Of a DNA stretch of 64,000 nucleotides, positions 19,282 to 31,143 are shown piece after piece. A program made the translations under genes and the position numbers. The stretch is from an uncultured Alphaproteobacteria bacterium. GTDB lineage: Bacteria; Pseudomonadota; Alphaproteobacteria; UBA7985. Under the pieces are notes generated by a model, which worked only from the letters and a program-made list of their open reading frames with translations, was not told where the DNA came from and did no database searches. Location: NCBI GenBank assembly GCA_905479265.1, contig CAJQLX010000022.1, positions 1-64,000 on the forward strand, written 5' to 3'. The stretch's first letter is position 1. Each line of letters starts with the position of its first letter.

Positions 19282-20640
19282 CTAGGCCAAATCCAGCTCA
19301 ACAATCACCCGCAACCCCCCGCTGGGCGAGTCGGTCAGTGTCATGCGAGCACCGTGGCGGTCCATGACCTTTTTGACGATTGCCAAACCCAGCCCTGTTC
19401 CACCCGTTTTACGGTTGCGCGAGTCCTCCAAGCGCACAAAGGGCTGGAACACGGCGTCACGCTGCTCAGGGGCAATGCCGGGGCCGTCGTCGTCAATGAT
19501 GACGCGTGCGGCTGTACCGTCTTCGGTGCGTTCGGTGGAAACACGCGAGCGCAAGCCGTACTTCGTGCCATTTTCGATCAGATTGAGGAACCCGCGCTTC
19601 AATGAGGTTCGGTCACCAATGATCGTCATGCGGCCACCGCTTTCGAATGCTGCGTCCTTCCCTTGATCTTCAAGATTATCGCAAATGGATGTCAGCAAAG
19701 ACGGCAAGGATAGCTTTTCGAACCCAATATCGTTCTGGTCCGAACGGGCAAATGTCAGCATATCGTCGAGGATCGCTGCCATTTCGTCCGCATCTTCAAG
19801 CGCCTTTGCGCGCTCTGTGGGGTCTTCGAGCTTTTCCGACCGCATGCGCAGACGAAACAGGCCGGTGCGTATGTCGTGTGAAATGGCTGCCAGCATGGTT
19901 GTCCGCTCGGCGAGATAGTCTTTGACCCGCTGCTGCATGGCGTTGAGCGTCTTTGACACAGCGCGCACTTCAGCCACGCCGCGTTTTTCATCCAGTGGTG
20001 GGGCTTCAATGTCGTCAGCCAACCGCAGCGTCGCTTCCTTGAATGTCCCCAAGGGGTTCCCGAGCCGATAGACGAGGATCATGGAAAGGGTAATGATCGT
20101 TGAGCCGATGACGAACAGATAGAACAATTGGCGCAGCAAATCATCGCGTCGTTTGAAGGGCTTGCGCAGCACAAAGGCGACCAAAGTTCCGTCAGACAGC
20201 AGGACTTCGAGCCCGTCGATCTCTGGTCCCGGACGTTGCAAGCCGGCAAGGATCGACAACACCTCCATCGCCCCCGGCCCCCGTCGCGTATCTTGGCTGA
20301 AGGTGTTTTGCGTCAAAAAGCGAAAGGTGAGCATGGAGGCTTGGAAATTGTCAGCAGAGGGTTCCGTCGCATCCGGTTGCAAGGCCACGTCGAAGTAATT
20401 TGACGTGACGGCGCGCAAAACTTCTGGGCGCAGCGAGGCGGGGGTTCGTTCCAGCACTTCGGCCACCGCCATCGCTTGATCGGCAAAAGGCGGGCCTTTG
20501 CCGACTTCTTCGCCATAGGTCTGAACGATCAGAAATCCGCCGACCGAAATCACAATGGACCAACTCAGGCCGATCACGACCAGCAGGAAAGCGCGGGCGA
20601 TGTCCAGTGGGGTGCTTTGTTCAAGCAGGGGCCGAAGCAC
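19282..20640 (-). CDS. EnvZ-like sensor histidine kinase
   Basis: HAMP region, SHDIRTGLFRLRMR H-box, NLIENGTKYG, DDGPGI, GGTGLGLAIV. Confidence 0.93.
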   Translation of the reverse strand: MLRPLLEQSTPLDIARAFLLVVIGLSWSIVISVGGFLIVQTYGEEVGKGPPFADQAMAVAEVLERTPASLRPEVLRAVTSNYFDVALQPDATEPSADNFQASMLTFRFLTQNTFSQDTRRGPGAMEVLSILAGLQRPGPEIDGLEVLLSDGTLVAFVLRKPFKRRDDLLRQLFYLFVIGSTIITLSMILVYRLGNPLGTFKEATLRLADDIEAPPLDEKRGVAEVRAVSKTLNAMQQRVKDYLAERTTMLAAISHDIRTGLFRLRMRSEKLEDPTERAKALEDADEMAAILDDMLTFARSDQNDIGFEKLSLPSLLTSICDNLEDQGKDAAFESGGRMTIIGDRTSLKRGFLNLIENGTKYGLRSRVSTERTEDGTAARVIIDDDGPGIAPEQRDAVFQPFVRLEDSRNRKTGGTGLGLAIVKKVMDRHGARMTLTDSPSGGLRVIVELDLA

Positions 20641-20645
20641 AGATC

Positions 20646-21356
20646 CTAGCCAATCTCAGCGGAGAAAATGTAACCCTTGCCGCGCACCGTTTTGATGAAC
20701 TGAGGGTTCTTCGGGTCGTCTTCGATCTTTTGGCGCAGCCGTGAAATGGTGATGTCGATGGAACGGTCAAAAACGTCTGCTTGCCGTCCCTTGGTAATGT
20801 CGAGCAACAAGTCGCGGGTCATCAAGCGGTTGGGCCGATCGATCAGCGCGGCGAGCAGGTCAAATTCGCCCGACGTGAGATCAACCAAGACATCCTCGGG
20901 GTCACGCAGCTCGCGCCGCACAACATCCAGTTTCCATCCCTCAAAGGTCGCCACGCGCTTCCGGTCTTCGGATTGCGTCGCAACCATGCCTTGCCGACGC
21001 AGCGTCGCTTTGATCCGCGCCACCAATTCGCGAGGGGAGAAGGGCTTGGTCAGGTAGTCATCTGCGCCCATTTCCAGGCCAATGATGCGATCGGCTTCGT
21101 GGGTCATGGCCGTCAGCATGATAATCGGAATATTTGAGTCCGCCCGCAGCGTGCGGCAGATGGTCAGGCCGTCTTCACCGGGCAGCATCAAATCAAGAAC
21201 CACCAGATCGATGGTCTGGTGCTCCAGAATGGTTTTCAGATCACGCCCGGTCGAAGCGGTGGACACTTCGAACCCGGAACTGCGCAGGTTTTGTTCCAAC
21301 AGGCTCCTGATTTCTGGGTCGTCGTCCAGAATTGCGATATGGTTTGCGTCGCTCAT
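20646..21356 (-). CDS. OmpR-family response regulator
   Basis: Receiver ILDDDPEIR...VVLDLMLPGEDGL...MLTAMT...YLTKPF plus C-terminal winged helix RSIDITISRLRQKIEDDPKNPQFIKTVRGKGYIF. Confidence 0.95.
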   Translation of the reverse strand: MSDANHIAILDDDPEIRSLLEQNLRSSGFEVSTASTGRDLKTILEHQTIDLVVLDLMLPGEDGLTICRTLRADSNIPIIMLTAMTHEADRIIGLEMGADDYLTKPFSPRELVARIKATLRRQGMVATQSEDRKRVATFEGWKLDVVRRELRDPEDVLVDLTSGEFDLLAALIDRPNRLMTRDLLLDITKGRQADVFDRSIDITISRLRQKIEDDPKNPQFIKTVRGKGYIFSAEIG

Positions 21357-21618
21357 GGTGTCTTCCGCCATTGGGGTGATGGGCTAAAAGTATCGTATTT
21401 CCCGATTTGTACCATGCGGCTGAAATATTCTGAAACAAACCGAGCGTCCTTGTTTCAATATTCCGAGCATTTCGACAAACATCTGCGGCTCAAATCGCCT
21501 ATATTCAATCCACCAAAGCAAACACCAAGGGGTGCCGCACTCGTTCTCGACGTCAGCCGTTCATGCGCTGGCAATCCCCCACCGGGAGCGAGATTGGTAC
21601 CCGACAAAGGAGTAACCC

Positions 21619-21966
21619 ATGCTGAAGGCTATGGCCCACGCACTGACACAGCGCCCTGCCGTCCGCGGCCCTCTTGTGCCGCTCGTGATCTCGCTGGTCG
21701 CTCAAATCGCCGCGCTGGTGCTGCCACTCAACGCACAGGCCGCTGGGACAACCTTTGCCATTGCGACGCGCTACGGTGAGATCGTTTGTACCTCGCAACT
21801 GGCCGAAGATCGCAAGGGGCTGGATGTCCAGTGTGTTGGCAAGCAGGGGCAGGTCGTGTCCGCCTATCGCCAGTTCCTCGACGGCTCAATCACTGTGCTG
21901 CTCGAAGAAGGCAAAGTGGGTAAGGCCGTGACCAAGGCAATTCTAGACTCCCAGGGCAAGGGCTAG
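21619..21966 (+). CDS. Small secreted hypothetical protein
   Basis: ORF with signal-peptide-like N-terminus and RBS ggag upstream. Confidence 0.5.
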   Translation: MLKAMAHALTQRPAVRGPLVPLVISLVAQIAALVLPLNAQAAGTTFAIATRYGEIVCTSQLAEDRKGLDVQCVGKQGQVVSAYRQFLDGSITVLLEEGKVGKAVTKAILDSQGKG

Positions 21967-22007
21967 CGGTTAACCGCGCCGACCTCTCTGTATCCACACA
22001 ATCTGAA

Positions 22008-22133
22008 ATTTCCCATGCTGCCGGACGTATGTTGGCAAGCGCTACTGCCGTGCGTCATGGGAAATCAGAGGGGTGATGTCTTTTTCCCCTGCAATACATC
22101 ACCCCTCGACCCCTTTGGCGGTCAAGTTTTTTT
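22008..22133. other. Tandem inverted repeats with trailing T-run (candidate structured RNA or regulatory element)
   Basis: atttcccatg(22008-22017)/catgggaaat(22056-22065); gaggggtgatgt(22068-22079)/acatcacccctc(22096-22107); T-run 22127-22133. Confidence 0.5.
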
Positions 22134-22410
22134 GGGTTTTACATTGGAAAACGGCTGCAACGATGACGCGGATCGTCTGTCACCCATTGAATCCAGCCGT
22201 GGCGCAACTTATTTCACGCTAACCAACGCACCGACCAAACCGCTGATGCGTCCCTCAAATGAGGTTGTCTGCGGACAGTTTTAACATCTGAGGTCAGTCT
22301 TGCTGTTTGAATGCTAAACATTATCGAGTCTTCCACGATGAAACTCGTCCAGATGGTCATTCAGGCATTAACAGGCGGCCAAAGTCGTTTCATATTGAGT
22401 TAACTCACGC

Positions 22411-22803
22411 GTGAACACCAACACGGATCAAGACACTATGTCGCTGGACATCCTTGCTTCAGACCCACCGTCCAAACCACCGCACAAAGGGGATGAACCC
22501 AACGTGCCCGGTGGCTCTACGGTGCTAGAGGCTAAGCCTAAGACTAAAAAACCGAGTATGTACAAGGTGTTACTGCTCAACGACGACTACACACCGATGG
22601 AATTTGTTGTGGACGTGCTGGAGCGGTTTTTCAGCATGAACGCGCAGGCCGCAACGCAAGTCATGCTGCATGTGCATCAGCAAGGCGTGGGCGTTTGCGG
22701 TGTTTACACCTTCGAAGTTGCCGAGACCAAGGTGACGCAGGTTGTCGATTACGCTCGCAAACACCAACATCCCTTACAGTGCACGCTAGAAAAAGACGAC
22801 TAA
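22411..22803 (+). CDS. clpS: ATP-dependent Clp protease adaptor ClpS
   Basis: [50 protein letters not shown] or internal ATG start. Confidence 0.95.
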   Translation: MNTNTDQDTMSLDILASDPPSKPPHKGDEPNVPGGSTVLEAKPKTKKPSMYKVLLLNDDYTPMEFVVDVLERFFSMNAQAATQVMLHVHQQGVGVCGVYTFEVAETKVTQVVDYARKHQHPLQCTLEKDD

Positions 22804-22818
22804 AGGTTAGGACAGCTG

Positions 22819-25134
22819 ATGCTCTCGACAGAGCTTGAAGAAACCCTCCGCCGCGCACTTGCTGCGGCTGCCGAACTGAACCACGAGTTTTGTACGCTCG
22901 AACACCTGTTGCTCGCGCTCATTTCTGACCCCGACGCTCAAAAGGTGATGCGGGCTTGTGATGTTGATATCGAAGAACTGACCGAAGCGGTCGAAACCTT
23001 CCTCCGGAACGAGCTCGATGACTTGGTTCGCGAAGACGGTGTTGACCCGCGCCCAACCATGTCGTTCCAGCGCGCTTTTGAGCGGGCAATTCTGCACGTA
23101 CAGGGCTCAGGGCGCGGTCAGGCGACAGGCGCGAACGTTGTCATTTCCCTGTTTCAGGAGCGTGAGAGCTTTGCCGTGTATTTCCTGCAAGAGCGCGGCA
23201 TGTCGCGCTTGGATGCGGTGCAGTTTGTTTCTCACGGCATTGCCAAGAATAAGGATCTCTCAGAATCGCGCAGCATTCGCGGCGCTGATGAGGGTGAGGA
23301 CGAAGGCGAGGGCGAGTCTGGCACCAAGGCGCTGGATCAGTACTGCCGAAATCTGAACGAGCGCGCGCGCGAAGGCAAAATTGATCCGCTGATTGGCCGC
23401 GATCTTGAGGTCGAACGGACCATTCAGGTGCTGTGCCGCCGCACCAAAAACAATCCGCTTTACGTGGGTGATCCCGGTGTTGGCAAAACGGCCATCGCAG
23501 AAGGTCTGGCGAAGAAGATCGTTGACGGCGACGTGCCAGAAGTCCTGAACGACGCAACCATCTTTTCCCTCGACATGGGGGCGTTGCTGGCTGGCACGCG
23601 CTATCGCGGTGATTTCGAAGAGCGGTTGAAGGCCGTTATTGACGAAATCAACGCTTTTGACGGTGCAATTTTGTTCATCGATGAGATCCATACGGTCATC
23701 GGCGCTGGCGCAACATCCGGCGGGGCGATGGACGCTTCAAACCTGCTGAAGCCAGCTTTGGCTGCGGGTGAGCTGCGCACCATCGGTTCAACGACCTACA
23801 AAGAATACCGCTCGTACTTCGAAAAAGACCGTGCGCTGGTTCGTCGTTTCCAGAAAATCGATGTCAATGAGCCGTCGGTTGAGGATGCGGTCAAGATCCT
23901 GCGCGGGCTCAAGCCGAGCTATGAAGAACACCACGGCATTCGCTACACCAGCGAGGCCATTCGGACGGCGGTTGAGCTGTCGAACCGGTACATTGGCGAT
24001 CGTAAGCTGCCGGATAAGGCAATCGACGTGTTGGATGAGGCGGGTGCCGCGACCAAGCTCGCAGCACCGTCAAAGCGCAAGAAAACCGTCGGCGTCAAGG
24101 AAATCGAGGCCATTGTCGCCAAAATCGCGCGGATCCCGCCGAAGACGGTGAACAAGGACGACAAGGAAATGCTGATGACGCTTGAGCGTGACCTCAAGCG
24201 GCTGGTTTATGGCCAAGACGATGCGATCGACGCCTTGTCCACGGCGATGAAACTGTCTCGTGCCGGTCTGCGCGAACCAGAAAAGCCCATTGGCGCGTTC
24301 CTGTTCTCGGGTCCAACCGGCGTTGGTAAAACTGAGGTGGCCAAGCAGTTGGCGCACACCATGGGTGTTGAGCTTATTCGCTTTGACATGTCGGAATACA
24401 TGGAGCGGCACACGGTTTCCCGTTTGATTGGCGCACCACCGGGCTATGTGGGTTTTGATCAGGGCGGTTTGCTCACGGACGCGGTTGATCAGCAGCCGCA
24501 CTGTGTTCTGCTGCTCGACGAGATCGAAAAAGCGCACCCGGACCTGTTCAATATCCTGCTGCAGGTCATGGACCACGGCAAACTGACCGACGCCAACGGC
24601 AAATCCGTCAACTTCCGCAATGTTGTGGTTATCATGACCACCAACGCTGGCGCTTCGGAGATGTCCAAGGCAGCGATTGGCTTTGGATCGGCGGTCAAGG
24701 AAGGGGAAGATACAGAAGCGATCAAGCGTCTGTTCACCCCAGAGTTCCGCAACCGCTTGGACGCTGTGATTCCGTTTGCTGCGTTGGCCAAGGAAACCAT
24801 TGGTCGGGTTGTTGAGAAGTTCATTCTGCAGCTCGAAAACCAGCTTTCAGATCGTTCTGTCACCATCCGTCTGACCGACAAGGCGCGGAACGAGTTGGGC
24901 GAGCAGGGCTATGACCGTCTGATGGGCGCGCGTCCTTTGGCGCGGGTCATTCAGGACAAGATCAAGAAAATGCTTGCGGACGAGCTTCTGTTTGGTCGCT
25001 TGCAGAGTGGCGGTTCTGTTCTCATTGACTGGGATGGCACGGAGTTTGTGTTTACCTTCCCGTCAGCGGCGATCGAAGAAGTTGCCAAGCTGCCTGCACC
25101 CGACGACGCAGACAGCGAGGAGTCGGTGCGCTAA
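22819..25134 (+). CDS. clpA: ATP-dependent Clp protease ATP-binding subunit ClpA
   Basis: Clp_N domain, Walker [14 protein letters not shown] and [33 protein letters not shown]. Confidence 0.98.
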   Translation: MLSTELEETLRRALAAAAELNHEFCTLEHLLLALISDPDAQKVMRACDVDIEELTEAVETFLRNELDDLVREDGVDPRPTMSFQRAFERAILHVQGSGRGQATGANVVISLFQERESFAVYFLQERGMSRLDAVQFVSHGIAKNKDLSESRSIRGADEGEDEGEGESGTKALDQYCRNLNERAREGKIDPLIGRDLEVERTIQVLCRRTKNNPLYVGDPGVGKTAIAEGLAKKIVDGDVPEVLNDATIFSLDMGALLAGTRYRGDFEERLKAVIDEINAFDGAILFIDEIHTVIGAGATSGGAMDASNLLKPALAAGELRTIGSTTYKEYRSYFEKDRALVRRFQKIDVNEPSVEDAVKILRGLKPSYEEHHGIRYTSEAIRTAVELSNRYIGDRKLPDKAIDVLDEAGAATKLAAPSKRKKTVGVKEIEAIVAKIARIPPKTVNKDDKEMLMTLERDLKRLVYGQDDAIDALSTAMKLSRAGLREPEKPIGAFLFSGPTGVGKTEVAKQLAHTMGVELIRFDMSEYMERHTVSRLIGAPPGYVGFDQGGLLTDAVDQQPHCVLLLDEIEKAHPDLFNILLQVMDHGKLTDANGKSVNFRNVVVIMTTNAGASEMSKAAIGFGSAVKEGEDTEAIKRLFTPEFRNRLDAVIPFAALAKETIGRVVEKFILQLENQLSDRSVTIRLTDKARNELGEQGYDRLMGARPLARVIQDKIKKMLADELLFGRLQSGGSVLIDWDGTEFVFTFPSAAIEEVAKLPAPDDADSEESVR

Positions 25135-25165
25135 GCATCGACCAAGCACCACTCTAACGTTTTTT

Positions 25166-25200
25166 AACGGCCACGAAGGGCACCTTTCGTGGCCGTTTTG
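25166..25200 (+). terminator. Rho-independent terminator after clpA
   Basis: AACGGCCACGAA ... TTCGTGGCCGTT then TTG. Confidence 0.85.
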
Positions 25201-25313
25201 CTTGTCAGTTTGCTGCTCTGTGCGGTCTGCCATAGACAAAATAGATAAAATTTGTACTAATAGTGCTTCCGAATAGCGCCCCATCGGGCGACCGAGACAG
25301 GAGATCCACCACC

Positions 25314-25673
25314 ATGACCGAACGTAAATCCAATTATGCTGAGTTCTGGCCCTACTACCTGCAGGAGCACGGCAAATCCAACACCCGCTTTCTCCACTTT
25401 GTGGGAACGGGCGGCGCGATCATTTTCTTGTTTAACTTTTTGTTGAACACCCACTGGCTGTCGCTGCCTATCGCGTTGATTTGTGGGTATTTATTCGCTT
25501 GGGTTGGCCACTATTTCGTCGAGAAAAACCGCCCCGCGACTTTCACTCATCCGATCTGGTCCCTGATCAGCGATTTCCGGATGTTCTTCCTGTGGCTTGG
25601 CCGCGGGTTGGATGATGAGTTGGCAAAGGCGGGTGTTTCGCAAGAAGAAACCAGCGAGCCAGACGCAGCCTAA
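25314..25673 (+). CDS. DUF962/Mpo1-like protein
   Basis: FWPYYLQEHGKSNTRFLHFVGTGG, WVGHYFVEKNRPATFTHPIWSLISDFRMF. Confidence 0.9.
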   Translation: MTERKSNYAEFWPYYLQEHGKSNTRFLHFVGTGGAIIFLFNFLLNTHWLSLPIALICGYLFAWVGHYFVEKNRPATFTHPIWSLISDFRMFFLWLGRGLDDELAKAGVSQEETSEPDAA

Positions 25674-25715
25674 ACACCGCCATCCATTTTGGATGAAAAA
25701 GCGAAGTCGGACAGG

Positions 25716-26885
25716 CTATTTTTCAGCTTTGCGGTAGGGGTTATCGTGCTCCAGCATGCCTGCAATTTGATGTTCGACTTGTTCCCGTTCGTGACGAACA
25801 AAATCCGCAACGGGACTTCTGAGCGCTGGGTCTGCGATCCAGTGCAGTGAGAACGTCGCACTCGGTAAGTATCCCCGCTGAACCTTGTGCGACCCTTGCG
25901 CACCCGCCTCGACCCGCTGCAGGCCGTGTTTGATGGCGTAATCGATGGCTTGGTAGTAGCAGGCCTCGAAATGCAGGAATTTGTGATCTTCCGAGCAGCC
26001 CCAATTCCGCCCGTAAAGGGTATCCCCGCCCCGTAAGTTCAGCGCACCGGCGACGGGTTGGTCGTTCTCGAAGCACATGACCATCACCACATCATCGGCG
26101 CAGCGTTCGCCCAAGAGCGAAAAGAACGCGCGGGTGAGATAGGCTTGGCCCCACTTCCGGTCGGCGGTGTTCATATAGAAGTCGTAGAAAGCGTCCCAGA
26201 GCGCTTCGGTCATATCGTGGCCCGACAGCACGCGGACATCGATGTCCGATTCCGCCACTTCACGCCGCTCTTTCTTCACTGCTTTACGCTTGCGACTGTT
26301 GAGCTGCATCAGGAAGTCATCAAAGCTCTGATACCCCTGATTCTCCCAATGATATTGCAGTCCCAGCCGTTGTTCAAAATGGTCTAACTCGCCCAGGGCA
26401 TCGAATTCGGATTTGTTGGGAAACGTGACGTGCAGACTGGAAAGCTGCAGTTGCTTGGCGACGGACACAATCGCATCGCCCAAAATCTTGTGCGTCTCAC
26501 TGTCTGAGGCCTCACCCAGCAGCAGGCGCGGGCCCGTTGCTGGGGTAAACGGCACGCAAACTTGCGCTTTGGGGTAATATCGACCACCGGCGCGCTCATA
26601 GGCATCGGCCCAGCCCCAATCGAAAACATACTCGCCATAGGAATGGCTTTTGACGTAAAGCGGCACCGCGCCAAGAATGGCGCCGGTTTCGCTGTCTTCC
26701 AACACCACATGCTGTGCCGCCCAGCCGGACGCCGCATTTGCCGATCCACTGTCCTCCAAAGCAGACAGAAAACCGTGCTTTACGAACGGGTTAGACTGTC
26801 CTGCGCAGGCGTCCCACGCCTCGGCTGAGACTTCAGAGAGGCTACCAATCGTTCGAACGTGCAGGCGCGCTTCAGGGTCAGTCAT
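25716..26885 (-). CDS. GNAT/FemAB-like acyltransferase (COG3146-type)
   Basis: FLSALEDSGSA, HVTFPNKSEFDAL, QLNSRKRKAVKKERREV, HFEACYYQAIDYAIKHGLQRVEAGAQGSHKVQRGYLP. Confidence 0.88.
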   Translation of the reverse strand: MTDPEARLHVRTIGSLSEVSAEAWDACAGQSNPFVKHGFLSALEDSGSANAASGWAAQHVVLEDSETGAILGAVPLYVKSHSYGEYVFDWGWADAYERAGGRYYPKAQVCVPFTPATGPRLLLGEASDSETHKILGDAIVSVAKQLQLSSLHVTFPNKSEFDALGELDHFEQRLGLQYHWENQGYQSFDDFLMQLNSRKRKAVKKERREVAESDIDVRVLSGHDMTEALWDAFYDFYMNTADRKWGQAYLTRAFFSLLGERCADDVVMVMCFENDQPVAGALNLRGGDTLYGRNWGCSEDHKFLHFEACYYQAIDYAIKHGLQRVEAGAQGSHKVQRGYLPSATFSLHWIADPALRSPVADFVRHEREQVEHQIAGMLEHDNPYRKAEK

Positions 26886-26991
26886 GGGGGCGAAGTAATC
26901 CTCGCTGGTGCGGTTATGAAAGGGGAATATTACCCCCTGTAACCTGTACTGCCAGCGGCAGATAGCAAGGCAAAAAGCGGGGTTTTCGGGC

Positions 26992-27699
26992 CTAGTCTTT
27001 CTTCTTTTTCGCCGCAGGTTCTGGCGTCTTTTCCTTGAAGCAACACCAGTCACGCACAGGACAGCGCCAGCACTCCGGCTTTCGCGCTTTACAAAGGTAT
27101 CGTCCGTGCAGAATCAGCCAATGGTGCGCGTGGTTCTTAAAGGCCGCTGGCACGCGCCGGTTCAGGCCGTCTTCGACCTGGTCAGGATTATTTCCCGCAG
27201 CCATTCCCATGCGATTTGAGACGCGGAAGACATGGGTGTCGACGGCGATGGTCGGATGCCCCCAATACATCTGCAGCACGACGTTTGCGGTTTTGCGACC
27301 CACACCGGGCAGACTTTCGAGCGCGGCGCGATCCTCAGGCACTTCGCCGTCATAGGCATCAACCAGTATCCGCGCAGCCTTCATCACGTTCGCGGCTTTG
27401 GCGTTGTAGAGGCCGATGGTCTTGATGTGGTCTTTCAAGGCGTCTTCGCCCAAGTCCAGCATTTGCTGGGGCGTCGTTACCTTGGCAAACAAGGCTTTGG
27501 TCGCGGCATTGACGGAAATGTCGGTGGCTTGCGCAGAAAGCGCCACGGCGACAACCAACGTATAAGCGTTGACGTAATCAAGCTCGCCCTTAGGCTCCGG
27601 CTCGATCCCTTGGAAGACTTCAAAAATAGCCTGAATTTGCTCAGGCTTCAGCACCCGCTGGCGCGGTGTCACAGAGGGCGCTGAATTCTGAAAACCCAT
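26992..27699 (-). CDS. nth: Endonuclease III
   Basis: HhH LESLPGVGRKTANVVL, VDTHVFRVSNRMG, FeS CKARKPECWRCPVRDWC. Confidence 0.96.
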   Translation of the reverse strand: MGFQNSAPSVTPRQRVLKPEQIQAIFEVFQGIEPEPKGELDYVNAYTLVVAVALSAQATDISVNAATKALFAKVTTPQQMLDLGEDALKDHIKTIGLYNAKAANVMKAARILVDAYDGEVPEDRAALESLPGVGRKTANVVLQMYWGHPTIAVDTHVFRVSNRMGMAAGNNPDQVEDGLNRRVPAAFKNHAHHWLILHGRYLCKARKPECWRCPVRDWCCFKEKTPEPAAKKKKD

Positions 27700-28164
27700 T
27701 TAGGCGACTTCCACGATCGCTTCGATCTCTACGGCAACGCCAAGCGGCAGCGCGGCTGCGGAAACCGCTGCGCGTGAATGACGGCCTTTGTCGCCAAAGA
27801 CTTCAACCATGAGGTCAGACGCACCGTTGATGACTTTTGGCTGTTCCGTGAAGTCACCGGTGGAGTTCACGAAGCCGGTCAGCTTGACGATTTGAACCAC
27901 GCGGTCGAGGTCGCCATCGAGTGCCTTTTGCACTTGCGCGATGATCGCGAGCGCGCATTTCTCTGCGGCGACAGCACCCTGTGCGACATCCATATTCTCG
28001 CCGAGTTTGCCCACGATTGGCGCGCCATCGGCCAAGGAAACCTGACCCGAGACAAACAGCAGGTTCCCTGTCCGCGTTACAGGAACATAATTCGCCACAG
28101 GAGCAGTTGCTGGGGGCAGGGTGATGTTCAATTCGGTGAGGCGAGCGTCAATGGTTCCGGTCAT
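27700..28164 (-). CDS. RidA/YjgF-family protein
   Basis: GNLLFVSGQVSLADG, VVQIVKLTGFVNSTGDF, GRHSRAAVSAAALPLGVAVEIEAI. Confidence 0.9.
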   Translation of the reverse strand: MTGTIDARLTELNITLPPATAPVANYVPVTRTGNLLFVSGQVSLADGAPIVGKLGENMDVAQGAVAAEKCALAIIAQVQKALDGDLDRVVQIVKLTGFVNSTGDFTEQPKVINGASDLMVEVFGDKGRHSRAAVSAAALPLGVAVEIEAIVEVA

Positions 28165-28230
28165 TACTGAATCCAGTTTGATTGGAGGTGAATCGTTCTG
28201 AAAGTGGTAATGCGGACCGAAGCGATGCGC

Positions 28231-28260
28231 AAAAAAAAAGGAGACGCGAAGTTTCGCGTC
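28231..28260 (-). terminator. Orphan minus-strand terminator
   Basis: GACGCG-aagttt-CGCGTC (28243-28260) followed on the minus strand by a run of 9 T (28231-28239). Confidence 0.7.
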
Positions 28261-28599
28261 CCCCAGGTGGCTGCAAGAAGAGCTATCAAACAATCTGAGG
28301 CTCGCACTGAAAACTGCACGGCACCAAAGATAGTGAGTACATACGCAACAGTGATGCCAACTTATGCGACTCGGCCCAAAAAAATTATGCGTCAAAGGGG
28401 TAGGTTATTGATATTCCGCATTTCTTTATTTTTGGCCCCGAATCGACACTAAATCATTATAAGATTCTCCCATTTTCTCTTCGCCAAATAGCGTACGTGG
28501 CCCATTCCCATTTTGGGTCTGGTCTGGCCAATCAAGGTTACGCGCTGCAAATCACAGCTCCGCGTGAAGTGACTTGCCACACTGAAAACGCCGCTTTAG

Positions 28600-29697
<1,098 letters not shown>

Positions 29698-29714
29698 GGC
29701 ATTTTCTGCGCGAT

Positions 29715-29746
29715 GGTCAAAGGGGCTAACGAGTGCCCCTTTGACC
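29715..29746 (+). terminator. Stem-loop downstream of mdh
   Basis: GGTCAAAGGGGC-taacgagt-GCCCCTTTGACC; weak T-run. Confidence 0.5.
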
Positions 29747-29939
29747 TTGTAGACAACTGAACCGTATTCGTTTCGCGCGCCACCGCTAAGCACTGTGTGC
29801 GCATTGACCCACGCATCCGCGGGCGTATTGTGCTGGCGACTTCTGTTGCTCAAGACGCGACGCCTGTTCCTGGGTGCCCCTGTCTTGAGATTGTCCGATG
29901 ATAGGGCAAAGCACAAAAAGATAGGGAGCCTTCCTTTCC

Positions 29940-31142
29940 ATGAATATCCACGAGTATCAGGGCAAAGAACTGCTGAAAAAGTACGGCGTAGCTGTGCTGG
30001 ACGGCGGCGTTGCGTTTACGCCTGATGAGGCCGTTGCCGCAGCTGAGAAGCTGGGCGGTCCGGTTTACGTTGTTAAATCGCAAATCCACGCAGGTGGACG
30101 CGGCGCGGGCCACTTCGAAAACGATCCAAAGCGGGAAACCGGCGGCGGCGTTCGTGTTGTTAAGTCCGTTGAGGACGTTCGGGCGGCGGCTTCGTTTATG
30201 CTGGCAAACACCCTGATCACCAAACAAACCGGTCCTGAAGGCAAAGAGGTCAAGCGCCTCTACATCGAAGATGGCTGCGATATCGCGCGTGAGCTGTATC
30301 TCTCCTTCCTCGTGGATCGCGTAAGCTCTCGTGTGACCATCGTTGCTTCGACTGAAGGTGGGATGGACATCGAGACTGTCGCGGAAGAAACACCGGAAAA
30401 AATCATGCAGGTCGATATCGACCCTGCCTCCGGCATCCAAGGCCACCACGCCCGTTCGATCGCGTTTGGTTTGGGTTTGGAAGGGGCGCAGGTTAAGTCG
30501 GCGACCAAGTTCCTTTTTGCAATGTACAAGGCCTTCACAGAACTCGACTGTGCGATGGTTGAGGTCAACCCGCTGGTGGTGACTGGCGCTGGTGATTTGG
30601 TCGCGCTGGACGCTAAAGTCGGCTTTGACGACAACGCGCTGTACCGTCACAAAGACATCGAAGCGCTGCGGGATGAAGACGAGGAAGATGCCTCTGAGCT
30701 GGAAGCAGCACAGTGGGATCTGAACTACGTCAAGCTGGACGGTGAAATTGGCTGTATGGTCAATGGTGCCGGGCTTGCGATGGCAACGATGGACATCATC
30801 AAGCTCTATGGCTCCGAGCCTGCAAACTTCCTCGACGTCGGTGGGGGCGCAACCGAAGAGCGTGTCACGGCCGCCTTCAAAATCATTCTCTCTGACCCGA
30901 ATGTAAAAGGCATTCTGGTCAACATTTTCGGCGGCATCATGAAGTGCGATATCATCGCCAGTGGTGTGGTTGCGGCGGCGCGGGAAACCAGCCTGTCCGT
31001 GCCTTTGGTCGTGCGTCTCGAAGGGACGAATGTGGAAAAGGGTAAGGAAATCATGGCGAATTCCGGCCTGACCATCATCCCCGCTGACAACCTCGCTGAT
31101 GCAGCTGACAAGATTACCAAAGCCGTGAAGGAGGCTGCGTAA
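29940..31142 (+). CDS. sucC: Succinyl-CoA synthetase subunit beta
   Basis: [41 protein letters not shown]. Confidence 0.98.
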   Translation: MNIHEYQGKELLKKYGVAVLDGGVAFTPDEAVAAAEKLGGPVYVVKSQIHAGGRGAGHFENDPKRETGGGVRVVKSVEDVRAAASFMLANTLITKQTGPEGKEVKRLYIEDGCDIARELYLSFLVDRVSSRVTIVASTEGGMDIETVAEETPEKIMQVDIDPASGIQGHHARSIAFGLGLEGAQVKSATKFLFAMYKAFTELDCAMVEVNPLVVTGAGDLVALDAKVGFDDNALYRHKDIEALRDEDEEDASELEAAQWDLNYVKLDGEIGCMVNGAGLAMATMDIIKLYGSEPANFLDVGGGATEERVTAAFKIILSDPNVKGILVNIFGGIMKCDIIASGVVAAARETSLSVPLVVRLEGTNVEKGKEIMANSGLTIIPADNLADAADKITKAVKEAA

Positions 31143-31143
31143 C

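Noticed and set aside
28165-28395. N-terminal extension of the ridA-like ORF
   Set aside because: Extension crosses a terminator and lacks homology; the ATG at 28164 fits RidA length
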